A DNA stretch of 64,000 nucleotides from Nemertoderma westbladi (taxonomy: Eukaryota; Xenacoelomorpha; Nemertodermatida; Nemertodermatidae), in NCBI GenBank assembly GCA_032718475.1, contig JAUCBJ010001786.1, positions 25,226 to 89,225 of the forward strand, read 5' to 3'. A model generated the notes under the pieces. It ran no database searches. It worked only from the letters and a program-made list of their open reading frames with translations, and was not told the origin of the DNA. Every line of letters begins with the position of its first letter. Within the stretch, counting starts at the first letter, position 1. Below, in pieces: positions 31,150 through 42,737 of the stretch. Made by a program: the position numbers and the translations under genes.

Positions 31150-31540
31150 ACAGGTGTGGAAGGGTTTACTGTTGAAGATCACCCATGGTGGTGAAAAGGC
31201 ATTCCTTTAGGAAACAGAGTGGAAGGGTTTACTTTGGAAGTCACCCATGGCGGTGAACAGGCATTCTTTTGGGAATCAGAGTGGAAGGGTTTACTTTGGA
31301 AGTCACCCATGGCGGTGAACAGACATTCCTTTTAGCAAACAGAGTGGAAGGGTTTACTTTGGAAGATCATCCATGGCGGTGAACAGGCTTTCTTTTGGGA
31401 ATCAGAGTGGAAGGGTTTACTTTGGAAGATCAGCCGTGGTAGTGAACAGGCATTCCTGTGGGAAACAGAGTGGAGGGGTTTACTGTGGAAGCTAACCCAT
31501 GGCGGTGAACAGGCTTTCCTTTGGGAATCAGAGTGGAAGG
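31150..31540 (+). repeat. 62-63-bp minisatellite, left block
   Basis: About six units of GTGGAAGGGTTTACT...CACCCATGG(C/T)GGTGAACAGGC...TTCCTTTGGGAAACAGA, starting near 31155, 31219, 31281, 31344, 31406 and 31469. The array is broken at 31540 by the Gypsy-like element and resumes at 33887. Confidence 0.9.
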
Positions 31541-31773
31541 TGTGGGGAACTCAAATTGTGATATATATGATATGTCGTGTGGTCCTAACTCATTGGTACA
31601 TATAGTCCTACCTACCGGTATGTGAGAACTGCTGTTGTACCTAATGCTGTAACCTGTTTGAATATCATACTGCAATACTGATATACTTTATCTGTCAATC
31701 TGTCTATCTTCTTTTCTTCTTGGTTGCATGGGGGCCTCATTCAACTAGAACTCATTTCGGCCCGTGCACCACA
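31541..31773 (+). repeat. 5' LTR of the Gypsy-like element
   Basis: 233 bp, TGTGGGGAAC ... GCACCACA. Its last 58 bases recur at 33829-33886. Confidence 0.8.
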
Positions 31774-31774
31774 C

Positions 31775-31790
31775 TGGTGACCCAGACGAG
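31775..31790 (+). other. tRNA primer-binding site
   Basis: TGGTGACCCAGACGAG one base after the LTR. TGG pairs with the tRNA CCA end, and the sequence resembles primer sites of many Ty3/Gypsy elements. Confidence 0.65.
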
Positions 31791-31808
31791 ATCTAAACTC
31801 GCAGCATA

Positions 31809-31977
31809 ATGGTAAAGTTGCTGGAGGACCAAATCCAGGCGATCGCCAACGCCCCCCACGAGTTGAGGGAAGAGGCGGAACAACTCATCCACAATGCCCA
31901 AGTCGCAGCGGCAGCCCTCGCCCAAAACCCAGTTGCTATCCTGCTGATCAGACAGGACCCGGGCAACTTGATGGGGC
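31809..31977 (+). pseudogene. gag: Gypsy-like Gag, N-terminal piece
   Basis: ATG 31809 opens MVKLLEDQIQAIANAP, an alanine- and glutamine-rich helical start. The frame then runs without a break into reverse-transcriptase sequence of another element, giving a chimeric 283-residue ORF. The exact border near 31978 is inferred from where the RT-like text begins. Confidence 0.5.
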
Positions 31978-33373
31978 GAGTAGATGGTGTTCCCCCTGAG
32001 GTCTTTAAAATACCTGAGTGTTTAAAGCTCATCTATCCCATCATAGTAGACATGTACCAAACAACAAAAGTCCCACAAGAAATGAAAACAAATAAGTTGG
32101 TGCCAGTTCCCAAGAAGGGCAACCTAACACTCTATGGTTCTTTTCGGGGAATCTCATTGATCTCGATTGCTGCAAAGCTATACAATAGGATTCTATTAAA
32201 TCGCATCAGGGATCCCATTGAGAGACTGCTCCGTGGAAATCAGAATGGGTTCCGTAAAGGTCGTGGGACCATGGAGCCCATTTTGGCACTTAGAAGGATA
32301 ATTGAAGAGTTATCAAAAAAGAAAGACAGGCATCTGGCTGTTATATTTGTTGACTTCTTCAAGGCCTTTGATTCAGTCTCTCGCTCACGTATGTTCAGCA
32401 TACTTTCATTATATGGGATTCTTTATGAAATTATTGCAGCAATCAGATCAGTATACGATGGTTCGACAACATTTGTGTCTACTGTTGATGGTGACACAGA
32501 ACCATTTGAAGTGTTATGGGGCGTCCTCCAAGGAGACACACTTGCACCATTCTTGTTCATTATTGTGGTTGACTATGTTCTATGCATGTCCTTAGATCAT
32601 TATAATGATGATGGGGTGATGATAACTCCACCTACTGGCTCCAGAAGTCGAGGAAATTAGAACATGCTGCTTCTAGTGTTGGTCTTTTTATAAACTTCAG
32701 AAAGACCAAAATTCTGACAGTTAACTTTTAAAGTCCTCAGCAAGTCTCTGATCGGATGAGCATAAGCTCAAAGGATGGTATGCTTGAGCATGTGGACGAC
32801 TTCTGTTACCTGGGATCATGGATCCGGAAGTCAGGTGAGGACCTTCGAATACGTAAGGGAAAGGCATGGGCAGCCTTGAATAGGCTTTCCAGGATTTGGA
32901 AGTCACCGAGACTTAATCGGAAACTTAAGGTCCGATTATTTAGAGCAGCAGTAGTTCCAGTACTCCTCTACGGGAGTCCATGCTGGGCTCTAAGTGCTGA
33001 GGACACCAAATCTCTGGATGGCACATTCACAAGAATGCTACGCCGGGTTCATTGTGTCAAGTACAATGCACACATCTCCAACCAGACACTATATAACATT
33101 GGAGGTGTCTCATTTGTTCCCCCAAGCTTGACACTAGAACAAAATCGCCTCCGCTTTGCAGGACATTGCTTTCGCCGTGAGGACCAGCCAGTGCATAATC
33201 TTGTACTTTGGCAGCCTCAAGGAGTGAATAAGCATGGTGGACAGCCCATGACTTTCTTGAGACGCATCTTAAAGGACACTGGCCTTAAAGATGCGGATGA
33301 TCTAGCAAATGTCATGGGTGATAGGGAGTTGTGGCGGTGCAATTTTGTTGACAAGCCGGCACAGCATTCTTAA
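31978..33373 (+). pseudogene. Non-LTR retrotransposon reverse transcriptase fragment inside gag
   Basis: The fragment starts at VDGVPPEVFKI and continues through LVPVPKKGN, YGSFRGISL, NQNGFRKGRGT, FVDFFKAFDSVSR (first catalytic Asp) and GVLQGDTLAPFLF. The YADD region is lost by deletion near 32610-32700, with stop codons. The thumb and C-terminus resume at about 32756: CYLGSWIRKSGEDLRIR, PVLLYGSPCWAL and LRFAGHCFRRED, ending at 33373. The endonuclease is absent, so this is a 5'-truncated, internally deleted LINE copy. No clear target duplication was identified. Confidence 0.8.
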
Positions 33374-33375
33374 AA

Positions 33376-33886
33376 ATGCAGCTGCAATGCAGCATGCCGA
33401 TCCTAGTAGTAGTAATGGCCCTTCTCCATGTGGGCCCAGCCGATGCTTTCGCCGCTGTGGAAGCCCTCGAAATGCCTACCCTAGCTCACAGAGATCGTCA
33501 GCCAGCCGATGCGATGGTTCCACCAACCCACGCTGATGCTGCTACCGCCATCATCCAACAGTCTCCTATCCTCCAGGCAGGAGTTGCCAGAGCGGCGATC
33601 GCCCACCAAGTCCCTCTCCCATTTAAACTACCACCATTCTCGACCACCGAAATTCGCCGTTACTTCGTCCGAGTCGAGAGCGCATTCGAGCAGAGGGGAA
33701 TAGTGGCAGACCAGGATAAGTTTGTCCGACTTATCGCTGATATCGATGACAGCACACTCGACCTGGTAAACAATGAGGTTCTTCATCCCAACAATGCTGG
33801 CACAAACTACCTCGAACTGAAATTGAAACTTCTTGGTTGCATGGGGGCCTCATTCAACTAGAACTCGTTTCGGCCCGTGCACCACA
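33376..33886 (+). pseudogene. gag: Gypsy-like Gag, second piece, fused to 3' LTR remnant
   Basis: From about 33611 the frame reads VPLPFKLPPFSTTEIRRYF, VESAFEQRGI and YLELKLKLLG, the pattern of the N-terminal capsid region of Ty3/Gypsy Gag (F...V...F..RGI....F). At 33829 it enters LTR sequence, and translation beyond that (CMGASFN) is meaningless. Where the LINE ends and Gag resumes between 33374 and 33600 could not be fixed. Confidence 0.6.
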
Positions 33887-34082
33887 AAGGATTTACTTTG
33901 GAAGATCACCCATGTTGGTGAACTGGCATTCCTTTGAGAAACAGAGTGGAAGGGTTTACTGCAGAAGATAACCCATGGCAGTGAACAGGCCTTCCTTTTG
34001 GAAACAGAGGGAAGGGTTTACTGTGGAAGATTACCCATGGTGGTAAATAGGCTTTCCTTTGGGAAACAGAGTGGAAGAGTTG
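33887..34082 (+). repeat. 62-63-bp minisatellite, right block
   Basis: About three more units of the array broken at 31540. They retain GGTTTACT, ACCCATG and TTCCTTT(G)GGAAACAGAG. Confidence 0.85.
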
Positions 34083-34328
34083 TAAGCGGATTCAATTCCG
34101 TGCATAACCCACCGAAAATCCGAAAATGGGATTAGTGGCATATTACCAATATAGTTGATGAGGTGACATTACCAATATTAATGTCACCTCATAACCAACT
34201 AAAGCGATACACCGTAAGCCACAGAGAGAGTTGAGAGGTCAAACCACCTGAGAGGAGGGACAAACAAGTTAGTAAGGCTAGCTTGTAGGGACGGTGACAA
34301 CAGTGAGTGGCGAGGTGACAATTAATCA
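34083..34328. other. Spacer with an 11-bp perfect hairpin
   Basis: GAGGTGACATT (34160-34170) pairs with AATGTCACCTC (34180-34190). No coding sequence is seen. Confidence 0.6.
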
Positions 34329-35042
34329 TGTTAAGGTGTGATGACTTGGGAACAATCCCTACCCCCACTATATAACTTATTCTACATCCGAATTTGATTG
34401 TTCTATTTTGCAGTTACCATGACAACCGCTGAAAACAGATGTTTTTATACAAAAATTATTCATTTGGACATAGACTTCACGATAAAATTTTTACGAAACT
34501 AGGTATGTGTTATCTGGAACACTAGTTAGAACTTTTAGTGAAACTCAAAACATTCCAGAAATATCTAGTTACCATGGTAACTGTAGTTTATTAAAGTCTA
34601 TATCATTAAAGTCTATATTCATAACTCTATTTGGAGCAAAACTGTAATATATACAAACTTGGGGTTTTGCAACTCATCTATAAGGTTCATATTCAAGCCG
34701 TTCGATGTTAATTACACAATCCAGTTACCATAGCAACAAGACTAAACAGATGTTAAAATTTATAAAATGATAACTTGAAGCACAAGTTAATAGTATTATG
34801 ACATTGACCAACACCTACCCCCACTATATGACTTATTCTGCATCCGAATTACATTGTTCTATTTTTCAGTTTCCATGACAACCCCTGCAAACAGATGGAT
34901 TTTGATAGAAAATCGGTAATTTGGACATAAACTACAATATTTTCTGAAACTCAGTAAATGTGTTATCTGAACCACAATCTGGACTGAATCTTTTTTCAAA
35001 GGTAAACCCAACAGTTCCAGAGAACTCTAGTTTCCATGGGAA
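34329..35042 (+). mobile_element. H1 copy, 5'-truncated (C' to D monomers)
   Basis: Starts inside the C' monomer and ends where another copy begins (A|TCCACGAAG at 35043). Confidence 0.7.
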
Positions 35043-35783
35043 TCCACGAAGCTAAGGAAAATCAACTACTTTCGCTAAGAAAGATTTTCCTTAGCTGAGA
35101 TGGTCTATTCATAGTGGGCTATTTTACTTGTGTGAGGCAGATTTAGTGTTTTTTAAGTCCAGCAAAAACTAGCCTTTAAAAGTACCCTGAAATTTTGCAT
35201 GTATATACTACTCATCAAGGCGCGTCGTGTGGGATGGGTCTCATATCCAGGAAAAATCTGGTTTCCATGGCAACGGACTTAAGAAAAAAGTCCATGTATT
35301 TCAAGTCAATATTTATAACTCTATTTGTAGGAATACTATAATACATATAAACTTGGGGTTTCTCAACTCAACTATAAGGTCCATAGCAGAGCCGATTGAG
35401 GTTCAATAGAAATTCCAGTTACCTTTACAACAGGGCTAAACAGATGTTAAAATTTATAAAATGTTAATTTGAAGCCTAAGATTAAGGTGTTATGACTTGG
35501 GACTAACCCCTACCCCCACTATATAACTTATTCTGCGTCCAAATTTCATTGTTCTAGTTTGCAGTTACCATGACAACCGCTGAAAACAGATGTTTTTATA
35601 CAAAAATTACTCATTTGGACATAGATTTCGCGATAAAATTTTACGAAACTGGGTATGTGTTATCCGGACCACTAGTTGGAACTTTTAGTGAAACTCAAAA
35701 CATTCCAGAAATATCTAGTTACCGTGGTAACTGGAGTTTATTACAGATTATATCATTCAAGTCTATATTCATAACTCTATTTG
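35043..35783 (+). mobile_element. H1 copy, 5' part, interrupted in monomer B
   Basis: Head, B', C', A and part of B. The break falls in ...CTCTATTTG at 35783, and the host sequence resumes at 37415 (TAGAAAAACCGCAATAGA) and again at 38682. Confidence 0.75.
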
Positions 35784-36146
35784 TCCACGAAGCTAAGGAA
35801 AATCAACTACTTTCGCTAAGAAAGATTTTCCTTAGCTGAGATGGTCTATTCATAGTGGGCTATTTTACTTGTATGAGGCAGATTTGGGGTTTTTTGATAG
35901 GTGAAAAAACTAGCCTTTAAAAGTACCCTGAAATTTTGCATGTATATACTACTCGTCGAGGCGCATCTTTTGGGCCGGGTCTCATATCCAGGAAAAATCT
36001 GGTTTCCATGGTAACGGACTTAGAAAAAAGTCTATGTATATCAAGTCAATATTTATAACTCTATTTGTAGGAAAACTATAATACATATAAACTTGGGGTT
36101 TCTCAACACAACTATAAGGTCCATAGCAGAGCCGATTGAGGTTAAA
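35784..36146 (+). mobile_element. H1 copy, head and B' only
   Basis: A second head starts at 35784, and a further complete copy begins at 36147 after GAGGTTAAA. Only one 3' end follows, so this is a duplicated or recombined head. Confidence 0.65.
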
Positions 36147-37414
36147 TCCACGAAGCTAAGGAAAATCAACTACTTTCGCTAAGAAAGATTTTCCTTAGCT
36201 GAGATGGTCTATTCATAGTGGGCTATTTTACTTGTGTGAGGCAGATTTGGTTTTTTTTGATAGGTGAAAAAACTAGCCTTTAAAAGTACCCTGAAATTTT
36301 GCATGTATATACTACTCGTCGAGGCGCATCTTTTGGGCTGGGTCTCATATCCAGGAAAAATCTGGTTTCCGTGGCAACGGACTTAGAAAAAAGTCTATGT
36401 ATTTCAAGTCAATATTTAAAACTCTATTTGTAGGAAAACTATAATAGATATAAACTTGGGGTATCTCAACACAACTATAAGGTCCATAGCAGAGCCGATT
36501 GAGGTTAAATAGAAAATCCAGTTACCTTGGCAACCGGGCTAGACAGATGTTAAAATTTATAAAATGTTAATTTGAAGCCTAAGGTTAAGGTGTTATGACT
36601 TGGGACCAACCCCTACCCCCACTATATAACTTATTCTGCATCCGAATTTCATTGTTCTATTTTGCAGTTACCATGACAACCGCTGAAAACAGATGTTTTT
36701 ATTCAAAACTTATTCATTTGGACATAGACTTCACGATAAAATTTTACAAAACTGGGTATGTGTTATCTGGACCACTAGTTGGAACTTTTAGTGAAACTTA
36801 AATTATTCCAGAAATTCTAGTTACCATGGTAACTGTAGTTTATTAAACTCTATATCATTCAAATCTATATTGATAACTCTATTTGTAGCAAAACTGTAAT
36901 ATATATAAACTTGGGGTTTTGCAACTCATCTATAAGATCCATATCCAAGCCGTTTGAGGTTAATTAGAAAATACAGTTACCATAGCAACAAGTCTAAACA
37001 GATGTTAAAATTTATAAAATGATAATTTGAAGCACAAGTTAATAGTATTATGACTTGGGACTAACCCCTACCCCCACTATATGACTTATTCTGCATCCGA
37101 ATTACATTGTTCTATTTTTCAGTTTCCATGACAACCACTGCAAACAGATGCATTTTGATAGAAAATCGGTAATCTGGACATAAACTACAATATTTTCTGA
37201 AACTCAGTATATGTGTTATCTGAACCACAATCTGTACTGAATTTTTTTTCAAAGGTTAAAGCAACAGTTCCAGAGAACTCTAGTTTCCATGGGAATAGAA
37301 GTTAATTATTGACAATTGCTACTAAGCGAGGCTAAGCAACGAACCAAAGTGTGGCCGTTTGTTTAATTTTCCTTAGCTTCGTGGTTGCATTTCCTTTAGG
37401 AAATGCCTTTCTCG
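36147..37414 (+). mobile_element. H1 copy, full length
   Basis: 1268 bp from TCCACGAAG to CTCG (CTAG with one change), with all six monomers and both subterminal repeats. Confidence 0.8.
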
Positions 37415-37432
37415 TAGAAAAACCGCAATAGA

Positions 37433-38681
37433 TCCACGAAGCTAAGGAAAATCAACTACTTTCGCTAAGAAAGATTTTCCTTAGCTGAGATGGTCTATTC
37501 ATAGTGGGCTATTTTACTTGTGTGAGGCAGATTTGGTGTTTTTTGATAGGTGAAAAAACTAGCCTTTAAAAGTACCCTGAAATTTTGCATGTATATACTA
37601 CTCGACGAGGCGCATCTTTTGGGCTGGGTCTCATATCCAGGAAAAATCTGGTTTCCATGGCAACGGACTTAGAAAAAAGTCTATGTATTTCAAGTCAATA
37701 TTTATAACTCTATTTGTAGGAAAACTATAATAGATATAAACTTGGGGTTTCTCAACTCAACTATAAGGTCCATAGCAGAGCCGATTGAGGTTAAATAGAA
37801 AATCCAGTTACCTTGGCAACCGGGCTAAACAGATGTTAAAATTTATAAAATGTTAATTTGAAGCCTAAGGTTATGGTGTTATGACTTGGGACCAACCCCT
37901 ACCCCCACTATATAACTTATTCTGCGTCCGAATTTGATTGTTCTATTTTGCAGTTACCATGACAACCGCTGAAAACAGATGTTTTTATACAAAAATTACT
38001 CATTTGGACATAGTCTTCGCGATAAAATTTTACGAAACTGGGAATGTGTTATCTGGACCACTAGTTGGAACTTTTAGTGAAACTGAAAACATTCCAGAAA
38101 TATCTTGTTACCATGGTAACTGGAGTTTATTAAAGTCTATATCATTCAAGTCTAAATTCAATACTCTATTTGTAGCAAAATAATGTAATAAATATAAATT
38201 TGGGGTTTTGCAACTCATCTGTAAAGTCCATATACAATCCATTCGAGGTTAGTTACACAATCCAATTACCATAGCAATAAGACAAAACAGATGTTAAAAT
38301 TTATAAAATGATAATTTGAAACACAAGTTAGTATTATGACTTGGGACCAAGACCTACCCCCATTATATGACTTATTCTGCATCCGAATTACATTGTTCTA
38401 TTTTTCAGATTCCATGACAACCACTGCAAACAGATGCATTTTGATAGAAAATCGGTAGTTGGACATAAACTACAATATTTTCTGAAACTTGGTATGTGTT
38501 ATCTGAACCACAATCTGGACTGAATATTTTTTCAAAGGTAAAACCAACAGTTTCAGAGAACTCTAGTTTCCATGGGAATAGAAGTTATTTATTGGCAATT
38601 GCTACTAAACTAGGCTAAGCAACCTTTGTTTAATTTTCCGTAGCTTCGTGGTCGCATTTCCTTTAGGAAATGCCTTTCTAG
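37433..38681 (+). mobile_element. H1 copy, full length, reference copy with clean insertion site
   Basis: 1249 bp, TC...CTAG. The host monomer reads ...GCAATAGA before it and TATAAACTTGG after it, and other copies show the unbroken AATAGATATAAACTTGG. Insertion was therefore between A and T without duplication, as for Helitrons. Confidence 0.85.
37651..38579 (+). promoter_or_regulatory. Seven RFX X-box-like motifs at about 150-bp spacing in one H1 copy
   Basis: Positions are 37651 (GTTTCCATGGCAAC), 37807 (GTTACCTTGGCAAC), 37953 (GTTACCATGACAAC), 38107 (GTTACCATGGTAAC), 38265 (ATTACCATAGCAAT), 38408 (GATTCCATGACAAC) and 38566 (GTTTCCATGGGAAT). The X-box consensus is GTNRCC-N(0-3)-RGYAAC. The second and fourth match it fully here, and the C monomers of other copies (GTTACCATAGCAAC) do too. 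Spacings are 156, 146, 154, 158, 143 and 158 bases. Confidence 0.45.
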
Positions 38682-38760
38682 TATAAACTTGGGGGTTCTC
38701 AACTCAACTATAAGGTCCATATCAAAGCCGTTCGAGGTTAATTAGAAATTCCAGTCACCA

Positions 38761-40337
38761 TCCACGAAGCTAAGGAAAATCAACTACTTTCGCTAAGAAA
38801 GATTTTCCTTAGCTGAGATGGTCTATTCATAGTGGGCTATTTTACTTGTGTGAGGCAGATTTAGTGTTTTTTAAGTCCAGCAAAAACTAGCCTTTGAAAG
38901 TACCCTGAAATTTTGCATGTATGTACTACTCTTCGAGGCGCATCGTGTGGGCTGGGTCTCATATCCAGGAAAAATCTGGTTTCCATGGCAACGGACATAG
39001 AAAAAAGTCTATGTATTTCAAGTCAATATTTATAACTATATTTGTAGGAAAACTATACTGTAATAGATATAAACTTGGGGTTTCTCAACTCAACTATAAA
39101 GTCCATAGCAGAGCCGATTGAGGTTAAATAGAAAATCCAGTTACCTTGGCAACCAGGCTAAACACATGTTAAAATTTATAAAATGTTAATTTGAAGCATA
39201 AGGTTAAGGTGTTATGTCTTGGGACCAACCCCTACCCCCACTATATGACTTATTCTGCGTCTGAATTTCATTGTTTAATTTTGCAGTTACCAAGACAACC
39301 GCTGAAAACAGATGTTTTTATACAAAAATAACTCATTTGGACATAGACTTCGCGATAAAATTTTACGAAACTGGGTATGTGTTATCTGGACTGGAACACT
39401 AGTTGGAACTTTTAGTGAAACTCAAAACATTCCAGAAATATCTAGTTACCATGGTAACTGGAGTTTATTAAAGTCTATATCATTCAAGTCTAAATTCAAT
39501 ACTCTATTTGTAACAAAATAATGTAATTTATATAAATTTGGGGTTTTGCAACTCATACATACAAGCAACCTACAAGCATACATACAACCTATACAAGCCG
39601 TTCGAGGTTAATTACACAATCCAGTTACCATAGCAACAAGACTAAACAGATGTCAAAATTTATAAAAGTGATAATTTGAAGCAGCCAGCACATGCCCATT
39701 TTGTTTGTAGTAATTTTAACTTCATTGACCGGCCTTTTAATAAATAAATAAAGCTCATATTTTGTAGTTAACAGTTATATTTAGGCCTTTTAAAATTACA
39801 TTCATTCATAATATAATTCCAGCATATATATACCGGTAAATTAAATATTCGATAGTTATTAATGTAGTGCAAATTTATAAATATTATCTGTGCATTTCAA
39901 TTTTACCCCGAAAGGGGGTGTACAATGTACATTAAACTATTATTATAATTTGAAGCACACGTTAATAGTATTATGACTTGGGACCAAAACCTGCCCCCAC
40001 TGTATGAGTTATTCTGCATCCGAATTACATTGTTTTATTTTTCAGTTTCCATGACAACCACTGCAAACAGATGCATTTTGATAGAAAATCGGTAATTTGG
40101 ACATAAACTACAATATTTTCTGAAACTCGGTATATGTGTTATCTGAACCACAATCTGGACTGAATCTTTTTTCAAAGGATAAACCAACAGTTCCAGAGAA
40201 CTCTAGTTTTCATGGAAATATAAGCTAATTATTGGCAAATGCTACTAGACTAGGCTAAGCAACGAACCAAAATGTGGCCGTTTGTTTAATTTTCCTTAGC
40301 TTCGTGGTTGCATTTCCTTTAGGAAATGCCTTTCTAG
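38761..40337 (+). mobile_element. H1 copy, full length with a 261-bp LINE-tail insertion
   Basis: TC at 38761 (after A) to CTAG at 40334-40337. Removing 39684-39944 and one target copy leaves about 1.3 kb. Confidence 0.8.
39684..39944 (+). mobile_element. 5'-truncated non-LTR retrotransposon 3' end
   Basis: The 261-bp insert is flanked by a 13-bp direct repeat, ATAATTTGAAGCA (39671-39683 and 39945-39957), present once in other H1 copies. The insert ends GTACAATGTACATTAAACTATTATT, with a CCCCGAAAGGGGG hairpin before it, as in 3' UTRs of CR1/L2-like LINEs. It has no coding capacity. Confidence 0.7.
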
Positions 40338-40456
40338 TAGAAGTTATTTATTAGAAAATGCTACTAAATGAGGCTAAGCAACGAGCCAGATAGTGGCACT
40401 TTGTTTAATTTTCCTTAGCTTCGTGGTTGCATTTCCTTTAGGAAATGCTTTTCTAG
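40338..40456 (+). mobile_element. H1 3'-end fragment
   Basis: Tail, hairpin and CTAG only. 40457-40536 after it is unrelated sequence (TGCAGTACTGGGGCACTG and so on). Confidence 0.7.
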
Positions 40457-40536
40457 TAATATAAAAATGCAGTACTGGGGCACTGCTGCACTGGGGCTGG
40501 GGATGTCGTTATAATGCAGTGGTGCCATTACCGGGA

Positions 40537-41804
40537 TCCACGAAGCCAAGGAAAATCAACAACTTTCGCTAAGAAAGATTTTCCTTAGCTGAGATGGTCT
40601 ATTCATAGTGGGCTATTTTACTTGTGTGGGGCAGATTTGGGGTTTTTTGACCGGTAAAAAAACTAGCCTTTAAAAGTACCCTGAAATTTTGCATGTATGT
40701 ACTACTCGTCGAAGCGCATCGTGTGGGCTGGGTCTCATATCCAGGAAAAATCTGGTTTCCATGGCAACGGACATAGAAAAAAGTCTATGTATTTCAAGTC
40801 AATATTTATAACTATATTTGTAGGAAAACTATAATAGATATAAAGTTGGGGTTTCTCAACTCAACTATAAAGTCCATAGCAAAGCCGATTGAGGTTAAAT
40901 AGAAAATCCAGTTACCTTGGCAACCGGACTAAACAGATGTTAAAATTTATAAAATGTTAATTTGAAGCCTAAGGTTAAGATGTTATGACTTGGGAACAAC
41001 CCCTACCCCCTCTATATAACTTATTCTGCGTCCGAATTTCATTGTTCTATTTTTCAGTTACCATGACAACCGCTGAAACAGATGTTTTTATACAAAAATT
41101 ATTCATTTGGACATAGACTTCGCGATAAAATTTTACAAAACTGGGTATGTGTTATCTGGACCACTAGTTGGAACTTTTAGTGAAACTTAAATTATTCCAG
41201 AAATTTAGTTACCATGGTAACTGTAGTTTATTAAACTCTATATCATTCAAGTCGATATTGATAACTCTATTTGTAGCAAAACTGTAATATATATATAAAC
41301 TTGGGGTTTTGCAACTCATATATAAGATCCATATCCAAGCGGTTTGAGGTTAATTAGAAAATACAGTTACCATAGCAACAAGTCTAAACAGATGTTAAAA
41401 TTTATAAAATGATAATTTGAAGCACAAGTTAATAGTATTATGACTTGGGACTAACCCCTACCCCCACTATATGACTTATTCTGCATCCGAAATACATTGT
41501 TCTATTTTTCAGTTTCCATGACAACCACTGCAAACAGATGCATTTTGATAGAAAATCGGTAATTTGGACATAAACTGCAATATTTTCTGAAAATCAGTAT
41601 ATGTGTTATCTGAACCACAATCTGTACTGAATTTTTTTTCAAAGGTTAAAGCAACAGTTCCAGAGAACTCCAGTTTCCATGGGAATATAAGTTAATTATT
41701 GACAATTGCTACTAAATGAGGCTAAGCAACGAACCAGATAGTGGCCGTTTGTTTAATTTTCCTTAGCTTCGTGGTTGCATTTCCTTTAGGAAAGGCCTTT
41801 CTCG
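40537..41804 (+). mobile_element. H1 copy, full length, last plus-strand copy
   Basis: 1268 bp, from A|TCCACGAAG to CTCG. At 41805 the family switches to the minus strand. Confidence 0.8.
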
Positions 41805-42552
41805 TATAAATTACAGTTTTGCTCCAAATAGAGTTATGAATATAGACTTTAATGATATAGACTTTAATAAACTACAGTTACCATGGTAACTAGATATTTC
41901 TCGAATGTTTTGAGTTTCACTAATAGTTCCAACTAGTGTTCCAGATAGCACATACCTAGTTTCGTAAAATTTTATCGTGAAGTCTATGTTCAAATGAATA
42001 ATTTTTGTATAAAAACATCTGTTTTCAGCGGTTGTCATGGTAACTGCAAAATAGAACAATCAAATTCGGACGTAGAATAAGTTATATAGTGGGGGTAGGG
42101 ATTGGTCCCAAGTCATCACACCTTAACCTTAGGCTTCAAATTAACATTTTAAAAATTTTAACATCTGTTTAGCCCGGTTGCCAAGGTAACTGAATTTTCT
42201 ATTTAACCTCAATCGGCTCTGCTATGGACCTTATAGTTGTGTTCAGAAACCCCAATTTTTTTTTCCTACAAATAGAGTTACACATATTGACTTGAAATAC
42301 AGAGACTTTTTTCTAAGTCCGTTGCCATGGAAACAAGATTTTTCCCAGACATGTGACCTATCCTACACGACGCGCCTTGATGAGTAGTATATATATGCAA
42401 AATTTCATGGTACTTTTAAAGGCTATTTTTTTCTGGAGTCAAAAAACACTAAATCTGCTCCATACAAGTAAAATAGCCCACTATGAATACACCATCTCAG
42501 CTAAGGAAAATCTTTCTTAGCGAAAGTAGTTGATTTTCCTTAGCTTCGTGGA
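41805..42552 (-). mobile_element. H1 copy, 5' part, first minus-strand copy
   Basis: Contains B (partial), A, C', B' and head, ending ...CGTGGA at 42552. It is followed by a 185-bp spacer (42553-42737) that also flanks copies at 55046 and 61293. Confidence 0.75.
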
Positions 42553-42737
42553 TTCTACTAAATGAAGATTAATGTCAGAATTATAACTTGTCACTAAAGG
42601 TTTTCTTAGATTACTGTAGGTGAATCACATTTTTCGCAAGTATGCAAATTACTGTACTCTGTGTATCTGTAAAGATAGGAGTCTGAAGTATCTGTGTATG
42701 ATTTAATCCTGAGACATTATTTTTCCTTGTAAATTTA

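Larger units (their letters stand above)
31541..33886 (+). mobile_element. Gypsy-like LTR retrotransposon, internally deleted and invaded by a LINE
   Basis: It has a TG...CA LTR at 31541-31773, a primer-binding-site-like TGGTGACCCAGACGAG at 31775-31790, gag pieces, and a 58-bp LTR remnant at 33829-33886 ending CACCACA. AAGG flanks both sides (31537-31540 and 33887-33890), and the minisatellite reading continues across the insertion, so the target is clear. Gag runs directly into the 3' LTR remnant, so protease, RT, RNase H, integrase and most of the 3' LTR are deleted. A non-LTR retrotransposon fragment lies inside gag. Confidence 0.8.

Noticed and set aside
31150-34082. CRISPR-like array of regular repeats
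   Set aside because: Units are contiguous 62-63-bp minisatellite repeats without unique spacers, in a eukaryotic context.
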